DNA of 64,000 nucleotides from Candidatus Poribacteria bacterium (lineage in GTDB: Bacteria; Poribacteria; WGA-4E; WGA-3G). The stretch is from NCBI GenBank assembly GCA_022825825.1, contig JAJDWA010000048.1, forward strand, positions 1-64,000, given 5' to 3'. The notes beneath the pieces were generated by a model that was not told the origin of the DNA, ran no database searches, and saw nothing but the letters and a program-made list of their open reading frames with translations. Positions 32,301 to 39,656 of the stretch are shown here, one piece after another (positions within the stretch are counted from its first letter, which is position 1; the number at the start of each line of letters is the position of its first letter). The position numbers and the translations under genes are program-made.

Positions 32301-33043
32301 TAGAGGATTTCGTTGATACCCAAACGTTTTGCTGTTTCAAGCGCGGCGGGTAGACGTTCACGAAGTGTTTCTACTTCAATGCGAGCAGTATCAGGAGGCA
32401 AAACCACGCGATCGTCTATAGAGATTAACTCCGTATTCAATTCTGTTCGTGCAATTTGGCTAATAGTAGGATAACAGTTGGGATTAAGCTCAACATTTCC
32501 ACCGCCATCTGCCTGATTCTGCGTGGTTAAATAGCAGGTATAGAGGTTTGCATCAGCAGAAATTTCGAATGCGTAATTAATCCAATTCTTCATCTCTTGC
32601 CAAGTGGATGGTTCTAAAAGCGGCATATAGAGATGCCGCGCTAAAAACCGAGAATCTGCGGGAACTTGTGTGCTATAGGACCAGGTATCATCACCCACCA
32701 CAACGACAGCACCACCGGTTGTACCTGCCAAATTACTAATGGCAAGTGCATCAGACGCAACGTGCAACCCAACGCTCTTCATAAACGCAATTGCCCGCAT
32801 ATCTGCCATCTGCGAACCGTTTAACCGGGCTATGCTTAACGCCTCATTATTGGCTATCTGCGCTACGATTCCATTTGATTTCAGGAGATCCGCGTTGCGT
32901 TCAAGGACATCAAATACCTCAGCAAGCGGTGAACCGGGATATCCTGTCATTAGGCTGACCCCGCTTTCTAATGCACCTTTGACGAGCAACTCACAGCCGG
33001 TATAGACGTTTGTGCCGTTTGATTGTGTAAACCTTTCATCCAT
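29372..33043 (-). CDS. Fused indolepyruvate/2-oxoacid:ferredoxin oxidoreductase
   Basis: 1223 residues from ATG 33043, which has AAAGGATC ahead of it; the longer frame begins with a GTG at 33073 inside recN. The protein joins pyrimidine-binding and thiamine-diphosphate domains (CPGCPHRDSS, GDIGCYS, MGDSTFFHGG), a ferredoxin-like Fe-S segment with repeated Cys (EFCLECTKSTGCP, NCVTDGACAR), the gamma domain (GVGGMGIGT) and a C-terminal DUF6537-type region. It oxidatively decarboxylates an aryl or branched 2-oxoacid to an acyl-CoA, passing electrons to ferredoxin. It is the last gene of a four-gene unit with recN, nadK and the DUF368 gene. The substrate is not proved. Confidence 0.85.
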   Translation of the reverse strand: MDERFTQSNGTNVYTGCELLVKGALESGVSLMTGYPGSPLAEVFDVLERNADLLKSNGIVAQIANNEALSIARLNGSQMADMRAIAFMKSVGLHVASDALAISNLAGTTGGAVVVVGDDTWSYSTQVPADSRFLARHLYMPLLEPSTWQEMKNWINYAFEISADANLYTCYLTTQNQADGGGNVELNPNCYPTISQIARTELNTELISIDDRVVLPPDTARIEVETLRERLPAALETAKRLGINEILYPTNGNGNSASVQAQHRIGFVTSGFSYVYLEHALSELNLSGSIPILKLGMTHPLDEDILYEFAEEVDELFVIEEKRPILENEIKAFLTHKYQEGNLDKSVKVWGKHFPEKLPGIPIEAGLDASILIQRLMSLFSNNGKNTQYTKSVPVDTELFEKEAQLQQEVAHIKTDIPARTPTFCPGCPHRDSSSVLLEITNQFIDAAYMQKHHSSPPIDLVFHGDIGCYSMLKYEPFPRLMHNLSAMTLGGGAGAGIDPFIVNKQIVFMGDSTFFHGGMSAISDSIKNNQDIAYIILDNQTTAMTGHQPTPAGEIDILGNPTFAQDIEKVVQGLAGNSEITIVRVNPEDRLNYKKYLEKAILRDGVKIIIADKECAITFHRRLRREQQAIKEKEGFLKVEKHINITPEVCEFCLECTKSTGCPALKIVDTDYGDKIAIDRSNCVTDGACARIKWACPSFEEVIVTRKRPPRTQHIQQIEKPKQKDENAANMWEDSELSELLSRLGINGAAPLPPPPPQTFDKAWSAYAAGVGGMGIGTISKILVVAGYIQGYDVHFCDRKGLAIRNGGVYTHVTYTTNGYKISPIIPYGKADLVLGLDILETVRGISAESVFRVASSGRTAAVVNTAKTETMTTLIGKDSFEPDDLEGTIEKNTNAYVGINLFDISEQLFGTKLYANIMLIGVAFQRGLMPLALEPLKLALKQMVRRSDLQQNLNAFEIGRYLAVQENVDSNLLQHISDVSKQTYAETLKEKSGILSEKFRGKRLVDFYVNLVEGIVKKVQLDDPTHRSLALYIYDLIQFENINYAQLYIEKIEQVYEKDFGDYRATKSAIKYLHKVMLIKDEVYVSHLLTSKEKLARDKVRYNVDERNGDKIRYLHLNRPHFTVMGFDIEHDVDTRNWMLHLMKRMKFLRRWLSQWHAKEKEFRNWYIREVIDTFDPTDDGNYDKHVQALECPETVRGYREIRYPTMEEAKQKVAKLLASD

Positions 33044-33065
33044 TTTTATGATCCTTTGAGTGGGA

Positions 33066-34772
33066 CTATCCACTCAATAGTTCACGCGCATGTGCCAGTC
33101 CGACTTCCGTCTCTTTTCCACCGTGCATACGGGCGATTTCTATGACTCGTTCAGCTTCTATCAACGGTTTAGCATTAATCAACGTTCGTTCACCCACTAC
33201 CTCTTTCTCAACCAGAAAATGACGATCAGCGAAACGGGCAATCTGCGGTAGATGTGTGATGCAGATAACTTGGGCAGATTGAGAAAGTTCTTTCAATTTC
33301 ATACCAACGATATCAGCGATTTTGCCACCGATGCCGCTATCAATCTCATCAAAAAGCACAGTCGGGATGTTGTCAACTTGAACCAACACTGTTTTTAGTG
33401 CCAGCATGACACGTGATATTTCCCCGCCCGATGCGATTCTTGCTAACGGACGCAACTCAGACCCGACGTTAGGCGCAATTAAGAACTCAACTTTATCCAT
33501 GCCATGCTCGCGAAAAGCATACCGTTTTTCATCAATTAGGAATAGACCGTTATCATCTTGGACCGGCTCTACCGCTGTCCGAAATTCCGCTTTCTCCATT
33601 CCCAACTCTTGGAGTTCCTTTTCTACCAATGTTGAAAGTCTTTCAGCAACTTTTTTGCGTTTTTCGGACAACGCAATACACAATTCCTGCGCCTCCAGTT
33701 TTATTTCACGAATTTGCGCTTTAAGTTCATCACTCTTTTCAGAACCGAGTTCTAAATCCTCCAACTTACGTTCTGCTTCGGCATGGTAATTTATCATCTC
33801 CGAAATCGTGTTACCATATCGCCGCTTGAATTTAGAAATAAGTTCCAATCGATCAGTTACTTCGGCAAGACGCATCGGATTAAACTCCACAGTGTCTGCA
33901 TATTGCCGAATTTGTGAAGCAATATCCTCAAGCTCATATAACGATGAATCTATCCGCTCGCTCAACTCTGAAAGACTTGCATCCATTTCAGACAATTTAG
34001 AAAAGGTCTTAGCGGAATCTCTCAGATTTTGTAATACTGAAACGCTACCTCCAGAACTTGTGCCTCCAAATTCCGCTTGTCCTTGACCATCAAGTTGTTC
34101 ATACACCAAATTGGCGGACTCGTATAATTCTTCTGCATTATTTAGTACTCGCATTTCAGCATTCAGCTCTTCCTCTTCACCTTCTTGGAGATTTGCTGAA
34201 GCAAGTTCCTTCACCTCAAATTCAAGTAGTTCCTTTTCGCGTTCCGATGTTCGCAATGTATGTAATAGTGAATCCATCTCCCGTTGCAAATCAAGCAGAT
34301 GGTGATACTTTTCACTAACCTGTTGACGTTCTGTGTCGGTTTCCCCGAAGTCGTCTAACAACTCAAGATGCATTTCGGTTCTAAACAACGATTGATGTTC
34401 GTGTTGCCCATGGATATCAACCAATAAAGCGCCGATTTCTTCTAACTGTTTTAAATTTGCCAACTCCCCATTGATACGACATCGGCTTCTACCATTTGCA
34501 CTTATTTGTCTTGAGAGTACTAGGGTATCTTCCGACTCTGTATCTATGGGCAGCGGTGATGATGGCACAACACTGACTTCCACAGCCGCAAAATCAGTGC
34601 CCTCCCGCACAATATCAGCAGAAGTTCGTTCACCTAAAACCAAACCAATTGATTTAAGGATAACGGATTTCCCTGCTCCTGTTTCACCGGTGAAGATGTT
34701 TAATCCCGGTGAGAGTTCCAGTTCAAGTGCGTCTATTAGGGCAATGTTGCGGATAGAGATCGCTTCTATCAC
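33066..34772 (-). CDS. recN: DNA repair protein RecN
   Basis: 568 residues, near E. coli RecN (553). An SMC-like ATPase: Walker A GETGAGKS at 29-36, central long coiled coil with the Q-loop region (DIHGQHEHQSLF), ABC-type signature around ASGGEISRVMLALK and Walker B VLFDEIDSGIGG. It joins broken ends in recombinational repair. It starts with GTG at 34772 after GAAGGAAAAAA and lies 30 bases behind nadK, as commonly seen in bacteria where nadK and recN are neighbours. No SOS (LexA) box was looked for in detail, as the gene is inside an operon. Confidence 0.95.
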   Translation of the reverse strand: MIEAISIRNIALIDALELELSPGLNIFTGETGAGKSVILKSIGLVLGERTSADIVREGTDFAAVEVSVVPSSPLPIDTESEDTLVLSRQISANGRSRCRINGELANLKQLEEIGALLVDIHGQHEHQSLFRTEMHLELLDDFGETDTERQQVSEKYHHLLDLQREMDSLLHTLRTSEREKELLEFEVKELASANLQEGEEEELNAEMRVLNNAEELYESANLVYEQLDGQGQAEFGGTSSGGSVSVLQNLRDSAKTFSKLSEMDASLSELSERIDSSLYELEDIASQIRQYADTVEFNPMRLAEVTDRLELISKFKRRYGNTISEMINYHAEAERKLEDLELGSEKSDELKAQIREIKLEAQELCIALSEKRKKVAERLSTLVEKELQELGMEKAEFRTAVEPVQDDNGLFLIDEKRYAFREHGMDKVEFLIAPNVGSELRPLARIASGGEISRVMLALKTVLVQVDNIPTVLFDEIDSGIGGKIADIVGMKLKELSQSAQVICITHLPQIARFADRHFLVEKEVVGERTLINAKPLIEAERVIEIARMHGGKETEVGLAHARELLSG

Positions 34773-34802
34773 GGTTTTTTCCTTCTAAAAACCCAAAATA
34801 TC

Positions 34803-35666
34803 TTATTTGATTCTTTCACCTAACATCAACTTTTCGCGCAATGCTTTATAGTAGCTATGATTTTGAGATCGGATAAGTTGAATTGTCCGTTTTGCCTTAC
34901 GTACTTTTATCTCTGCTTCTCTTGCAAGGGTGTGCGTTTCGCGTTGTCCGTCAATAAATAGATCTAAGCGTTCATAAGTGGAATGCATCTCCACTTTTAT
35001 CTCCGCGTCCCCGTGTGCGATAAACGGACGCACTGTGAGGCTGTGCGGTGCGATCGGCGTCAGTAAAATCGCCTCCAACTGTGGTGCTACAATCGTCCCA
35101 CCACACGAAAGCGAATAGCCTGTTGACCCACTCGGTGTTGCAATTATCAATCCATCTGCATTATACGGAATAAACAGTTCACCATCAACATAAGCGTTCA
35201 ACTCAATTAACCGTGTATAGTGCCGAATGACAACATCGTTCAGCGCGAACGCATGGAACGGTTGCGGACTTTGGCTATTCACAACAACTTCTAACATCAT
35301 CCGATGTTCTATCCGATAATCACCCCGTAACGTTGCTTTTAAGGTCGGTTTAAGTTCATCCAACGAAGCATCTGTCAAAAACCCAAGGTGTCCGATATTA
35401 ATTGCGAGAATCGGCACATTTTCAATCTGTGGTGTATGCGCTGCACTGAGAAGCGTCCCATCGCCACCGAGCACCAGAACCAATTCCGCCTCCTGGACCA
35501 TCTCCTCAGTTGTCCTTCCCGTGAGCGGCAGTCCAAGTGCTTCTGCTTGTTCATCAGGAATCAGTGGGACTATACCTACTTTCTTGAGTAGTTCTGATAC
35601 GTCAGCCACAACTTGCGGGGCATTTTCCTTAGTGGTATTGACAAAAAAACCGACCTTTTTCGTCAT
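34803..35666 (-). CDS. nadK: NAD kinase
   Basis: 287 residues from ATG 35666; the longer frame from 35729 lies in the tail of the preceding gene. The ATG overlaps the DUF368 stop by four bases (ATGA) and follows GAAGGAGA. Core motifs are GGDGTLL, NADGLIIATPSGSTGYSLS and GGTIVAPQLEAILLTPIAPHSL, typical of NadK, which makes NADP from NAD with ATP or polyphosphate. Length is near the usual 290. Tight overlap suggests translational coupling with the DUF368 membrane protein. recN follows. Confidence 0.93.
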   Translation of the reverse strand: MTKKVGFFVNTTKENAPQVVADVSELLKKVGIVPLIPDEQAEALGLPLTGRTTEEMVQEAELVLVLGGDGTLLSAAHTPQIENVPILAINIGHLGFLTDASLDELKPTLKATLRGDYRIEHRMMLEVVVNSQSPQPFHAFALNDVVIRHYTRLIELNAYVDGELFIPYNADGLIIATPSGSTGYSLSCGGTIVAPQLEAILLTPIAPHSLTVRPFIAHGDAEIKVEMHSTYERLDLFIDGQRETHTLAREAEIKVRKAKRTIQLIRSQNHSYYKALREKLMLGERIK

Positions 35667-36661
35667 CCCGTCTCCTTCTCTAATCGGGAAAACCCTAAGA
35701 TTATCCCGCAACCGATCAGAAAAACACAAACAGTGATGAGCAAATTCATATCTAATTGCGGAAGCAGATGCGCCGTATCATAGTGTTTTTCACCAACTGT
35801 CACTGAAGCACGAAATGGCCACAAACCGTATAAAGACCCTACCATTAACCCCATTAAAAAAGCAATTGTCAGATTGCGAAAGCGTGCAAGCAGAAAGTTC
35901 AGCAACCTTGTAAATGCTAATAAACCGAACAGACATCCGATTGCAAAAATAGCGAGTATCAGTCCGTTACTGAGAATTGGGGGACTTATGTCTCCTTTAA
36001 ATAATGTTGGCACATCCTCCATGAAGTCCTTAATCGCTGTTACAAGCGGAAAATATACACCGAATGCAAGTAGTAAAAACGAACCGCTGACACCAGGAAG
36101 GATCATTGCTGAAATCGCCAGAGCACCACATCCAAAGAATATCGCCAGCGTCCCAATTGATACTTCTAACCCTTTATCTGACTCTGATGTTAAACCGGCA
36201 GCAGATTTTTTGAATTCCTCAGCAAAAACAAGCAATGCAACAGCTGCAAATAGGACTAACAACTCCCGCCAACTAAACCCTTTTAACATCCGTGCCGGTA
36301 TCAAAATAGATGTCAAAACTAAACCAAAAAAGAAGCCATAAGTCGCATCGTGGTGAAAGTTTAAAAGATAAACTATCAAGTTGGACGAGACCAACACAGC
36401 TGCAACAGCACCAATTCCTAATATCATCAGGAAACCGAAATCAATACGGCGGAGTTCATCTTGAAAATCTAAAAACGCCTTCTTTCTAAAGGTAAAAATG
36501 CTTAGCAATCGCTTAGCAGTAGAAGTTCCGATATTGCGTAATGCAGTAATTAAGCGTTCATAAATTCCTAAAACAAGAGCGAGGGTGCCTCCACTCATCC
36601 CCGGAATAATGTTAGCGATACCTATCAGAAAGCCGTTAACGAATAGACGGAGTGCATCCAT
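35663..36661 (-). CDS. DUF368 membrane protein (PopT-like undecaprenyl phosphate translocase)
   Basis: 332 residues with about nine hydrophobic segments. Near the start IANIIPGMSGGTLALVLGIYE and later LPGVSGSFLLLAFGVYFPLV give the two matching DUF368 signatures with Gly/Ser/Pro-rich re-entrant parts. Proteins of this family (PopT) have been shown in some bacteria to recycle undecaprenyl phosphate across the inner membrane, which supplies wall and O-antigen synthesis. It is the first gene of the nadK-recN-oxidoreductase run and overlaps nadK by four bases. A TTGACA/TATAAT promoter stands upstream. The role here is by family only. Confidence 0.85.
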   Translation of the reverse strand: MDALRLFVNGFLIGIANIIPGMSGGTLALVLGIYERLITALRNIGTSTAKRLLSIFTFRKKAFLDFQDELRRIDFGFLMILGIGAVAAVLVSSNLIVYLLNFHHDATYGFFFGLVLTSILIPARMLKGFSWRELLVLFAAVALLVFAEEFKKSAAGLTSESDKGLEVSIGTLAIFFGCGALAISAMILPGVSGSFLLLAFGVYFPLVTAIKDFMEDVPTLFKGDISPPILSNGLILAIFAIGCLFGLLAFTRLLNFLLARFRNLTIAFLMGLMVGSLYGLWPFRASVTVGEKHYDTAHLLPQLDMNLLITVCVFLIGCGIILGFSRLEKETG

Positions 36662-36771
36662 ATTTTGGTGTGTTGAAAGCAGTCAGCTTCTAATGTTATA
36701 GCATCTGCCTCACTACAATTCTCCATTCCAGTAAGCTGCAAAAAAGTAATTTTTATTGAATACTGTCAAGA

Positions 36772-36801
36772 ATTATACTATAAAAACCAAAACTATGTCA
36801 A
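36772..36801 (-). promoter_or_regulatory. Promoter of the DUF368-nadK-recN unit
   Basis: On the minus strand consensus TTGACA-type TTGACA (36801-36796) and TATAAT (36777-36772) are 18 bases apart, about 110 bases before the DUF368 ATG. Confidence 0.7.
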
Positions 36802-37569
36802 CCGTTTATATAAAGGGTTATAAGTTTAAGGGGCAGATATGAAATTTTATAGGTATTTCAGAATGCTGATTCGGCATAGATTATTATATAAGCAAATTTA
36901 CTTCAAATTCGCTTTCAAACGCAATAATTTAGTAATTCCGAACAATATATCTAATACGTATCAATTATGGCTATAAAAGCGAAATTTGAGGCGTTTGAGC
37001 GATATAAAACCAACAAATGTTATCATATTTCTAATAATCAATTGAATTTCACAAACAGCATATATAAAAATAAGCAGAAGTATAACAGTAAGCTTTAGTA
37101 ATACAACGATAAACTTGATAATGAGACTTATTATCTATAAAAGTAAATGATATTGAGACTCATTTACTTTTATAGATAATAATAAAGAATCTCAATATCA
37201 TTTACATGAAGTTACCGACGTTAACTTCATAGTTCAATTTCGTGATTATATTTCGATATTTACTATAATGTGAAAACATATCGCGTTCATAATTCTTTCT
37301 TCTCCCTCCAACGTAAGTTCGGCTAAAATTTTGATTTTCACCTCTGTAGAAAACGTTAAAATTTCAGAGTTCGTTTTAAGAACCTATACAAAAAACATCT
37401 GATAAATCCAGTTACAATAAGGATTACGACATTTTTACAAAACAGAAATTTCGCATTTTACTTTAAAATTTTAAACAGATTCATAGAAAATATTTTTACC
37501 AATACATCAGCATATACGCTTAAGCGTGAGTAAAATCCAACTCCTCATTACACCTATTTAAGAAATCAA
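36802..37569. other. Gene-free AT-rich stretch with structured RNA-like elements
   Basis: About 770 bases without any convincing gene between the divergent promoters of the DUF368 unit and the nucleoside hydrolase. It is very AT-rich. The clearest structure is the overlapping hairpin set at 37128-37230. Several smaller A/T inverted repeats occur. It could hold a small RNA, a replication or chromosome-binding site, or decayed DNA. Confidence 0.5.
37128..37230. ncRNA. Overlapping alternative hairpins (candidate structured RNA or binding site)
   Basis: A 23-bp perfect stem joins 37128-37150 and 37160-37182 around a 9-base loop. The same left arm region (37143-37158) is also an exact 16-base complement of 37190-37205, so two mutually exclusive hairpins exist. 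A third stem ATGAAGTTA (37206-37214) / TAACTTCAT (37222-37230) follows at once. Switching between pairings resembles attenuators or riboswitch-like elements, but no gene follows directly (the next starts at 37631). The strand of any transcript is not known. Confidence 0.45.
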
Positions 37570-37600
37570 TTGACTTTTAAGCCTGATAATGTGATACACT
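37570..37600 (+). promoter_or_regulatory. Promoter of the nucleoside hydrolase gene
   Basis: TTGACT (37570-37575) and TACACT (37595-37600) are 19 bases apart; TGA before the -10 box can compensate the long spacer. The gene begins 31 bases downstream. Confidence 0.5.
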
Positions 37601-37630
37601 ATAGAAAATCCAGATCAAAAGGCAATACTA

Positions 37631-38548
37631 ATGAACTTTCTAAATCTGTCTGAATCAAGACGTTTTGAGATGTTACAACCACCAGAGGGGCGCGTCCGGA
37701 TGGTCCTTGATACAGACACCTATAACGAAATTGACGACCAATTTGCAGTTGTTCACGCGCTTCTCTCACCCGATGAACTCAACGTTGAGGCGATATATGC
37801 TGCCCCCTTTCACAACAACCGTTCTGCAAATGCTGGAGACGGCATGGAGAAAAGCTACGATGAAATTCTGCGGCTATTAGACTTTCTTGATGTTAATTCT
37901 GATGGTTTTGTTTATCGCGGTTCAAGAGCATTTCTTCCTGATGGAGAAGTTGCTGTGCCGAGCGAAGCGGCAACCGATATGATTGAACGCGCACTAACAG
38001 ACACCGATGATCCTCTCTACGTTGTCGCTGTTGGTGCAATCACAAACGTTGCTTCTGCTATTTTACTTGAGCCTGAAATCATCAAAAATATAGTCGTGGT
38101 ATGGCTTGGTGGCAACCCGTTGTACTGGTCTCATACACGAGAATTTAACCTTGCACAAGACATCTACGCAGCACAATTGGTTCTCGATTGTGGTGTGCCA
38201 TTTGTGCATCTGCCCGCACGCGGTGTCGTTTCACATCTACACACAACAGTCGCAGAGATGGAACGTTATGTTCAAGGACAGGGAAAAATCGGAGATTATC
38301 TCGTCGAGATTTTCAAAGATTATCACAAGGACCACTTCGGTTGGTCAAAGGTTATTTGGGATATATCTGCGACAGCGTATCTGGTCAATAGCAGCTGGGT
38401 GCCAACAGAAATTGTGCATAGCCCTATCCTGACAGATGCTGTAACGTGGAGTTTTGATAACAGTCGGCACTTTATGCGTATTGCGATAAGCGTGAATCGG
38501 GATGCAATCTTTCGTGACCTTTTCCAAAAGTTGCAGCAGGCGAGTTAG
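37631..38548 (+). CDS. Nucleoside hydrolase family protein
   Basis: 305 residues of the inosine-uridine nucleoside hydrolase fold. The N-terminal metal site is VLDTDTYNEIDDQ: Asp residues stand as in the DxDxxxDD motif of the family, but two residues are inserted before the last pair. Later, VAVGAITNVASAIL, VVWLGGNP and HTREFNLAQD resemble the substrate and second metal region. These enzymes split the N-glycosidic bond of nucleosides to base and ribose. The insertion puts it in a less studied subgroup, so substrate is open. It is convergent with the PhyH gene 12 bases away. Confidence 0.85.
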   Translation: MNFLNLSESRRFEMLQPPEGRVRMVLDTDTYNEIDDQFAVVHALLSPDELNVEAIYAAPFHNNRSANAGDGMEKSYDEILRLLDFLDVNSDGFVYRGSRAFLPDGEVAVPSEAATDMIERALTDTDDPLYVVAVGAITNVASAILLEPEIIKNIVVVWLGGNPLYWSHTREFNLAQDIYAAQLVLDCGVPFVHLPARGVVSHLHTTVAEMERYVQGQGKIGDYLVEIFKDYHKDHFGWSKVIWDISATAYLVNSSWVPTEIVHSPILTDAVTWSFDNSRHFMRIAISVNRDAIFRDLFQKLQQAS

Positions 38549-38560
38549 AGGTCTTTCTGC

Positions 38561-39391
38561 CTATAAGGATAAATGCCATTCATCGCTACAGATAATCTCA
38601 ATTTGGTCTTTCGGTTTATAGTAGTCCGTTGGATGGAAATCCTCTCCCATATCGCCAAATAACCTTCTGCGGCGCGGTGTCATTCTATCCAATACATGCG
38701 TGGGAAGTTTGTCGTAATCGTAAGGTCTGCACCACATCTGCCCATAACGAAATGTGACGCTTTTTCGGATACGGTCGGTCCGATTCGGCCCGACTCCGTG
38801 CCACAATGCCCACGGAAAAATGACCACATCCCCTGCCTCAGCGAGAACTTGGATTGCCCCTTTAGGATACGCGCCTTTCTCAAATCGCTTTTCTGGAAAC
38901 GGCTCTTTATGGCTTCCCGGAACACACATAAAATTGGCTTGGTCAGGTTCAGAAAGGTCAGTCAAGAAAAATTGGATTTTGAATTGTAAGGGAAGACTGT
39001 CAGCGTGCGGGTGAATCCGTTGAAGTGAAGGGCCGGCATCGGTATGAAATCCCATCAACGCTTCCGTATCAGGATGGCGCACATAGATTTGTGTCCCCAT
39101 GATCTGCAAATACGGGCCCATCAATGATAAGATTGTGCCGAAGGTGCGTGGGTGGTCGGTAAGCAGATCAAGCGCATCGGTTCGTTCAATTGCACGGATT
39201 ATGGTATATGCTCCCTTTCCAAAACGTGTTCCTTGTAGACTCGGTGTCTGCTGGACGTAGGTTTCTATTACCGAATCTACTGCTTCCAACAGTATCTCAA
39301 TTTCTTTCGGTGAAAGCACCTGTTTTATGAGAAGATACCCTTGTTCTTGCCAATGTTCTTGTTGTGTTTCTGTTAGGTATGGGGATTCCAT
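38561..39391 (-). CDS. Phytanoyl-CoA dioxygenase-like Fe(II)/2-oxoglutarate enzyme
   Basis: 276 residues from ATG 39391, which has AGGAAACAATCC before it and lies behind the promoter; the frame open to 39451 is rejected because it begins at the promoter. The Fe(II) facial triad is visible: His116 and Asp118 in MGFHTDAG and His198 in ALWHGVGPN, with the 2-oxoglutarate-binding Arg in RTDRIRKS just after. A cupin-like core lies between. PhyH-family members hydroxylate fatty acids, antibiotics, osmolytes and others; the substrate here is unknown. The gene has a strong promoter of its own. Confidence 0.88.
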   Translation of the reverse strand: MESPYLTETQQEHWQEQGYLLIKQVLSPKEIEILLEAVDSVIETYVQQTPSLQGTRFGKGAYTIIRAIERTDALDLLTDHPRTFGTILSLMGPYLQIMGTQIYVRHPDTEALMGFHTDAGPSLQRIHPHADSLPLQFKIQFFLTDLSEPDQANFMCVPGSHKEPFPEKRFEKGAYPKGAIQVLAEAGDVVIFPWALWHGVGPNRTDRIRKSVTFRYGQMWCRPYDYDKLPTHVLDRMTPRRRRLFGDMGEDFHPTDYYKPKDQIEIICSDEWHLSL

Positions 39392-39422
39392 GGATTGTTT
39401 CCTATGTAGGTGTTTTGGTCGT

Positions 39423-39451
39423 ATTATAAATGATGTGTAATGTAGCGTCAA
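39423..39451 (-). promoter_or_regulatory. Promoter of the PhyH gene
   Basis: On the minus strand TTGACG (39451-39446) and consensus TATAAT (39428-39423) are 17 bases apart. The ATG at 39391 lies about 30 bases further on. Confidence 0.75.
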
Positions 39452-39590
39452 GCAATTCTGATACTAATAATCTCATTGTCATTCAGTTTTGTATTTTTCT
39501 CAACATTTTGGGCACAGTCGCGACGAGGAGGTCGCCCTACAGGAAGAGGTTTTACAGAGAAGAGAGAATTGAATGACTATGCTAAAATCC

Positions 39591-39619
39591 TTGATTTTCG
39601 GACAGGCATGCCGTATACT
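39591..39619 (+). promoter_or_regulatory. Promoter of recG
   Basis: TTGATT (39591-39596) and TATACT (39614-39619) are 17 bases apart, 38 bases before the recG start. Confidence 0.6.
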
Positions 39620-39656
39620 ATTCATACTGACCGAAAAGATATTTTGAAGGAAAAGC

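Noticed and set aside
36802-37569. Replication origin in the AT-rich gene-free stretch
   Set aside because: I saw no cluster of DnaA boxes and no dnaA, dnaN or gidA nearby; AT-richness and hairpins alone are not enough.
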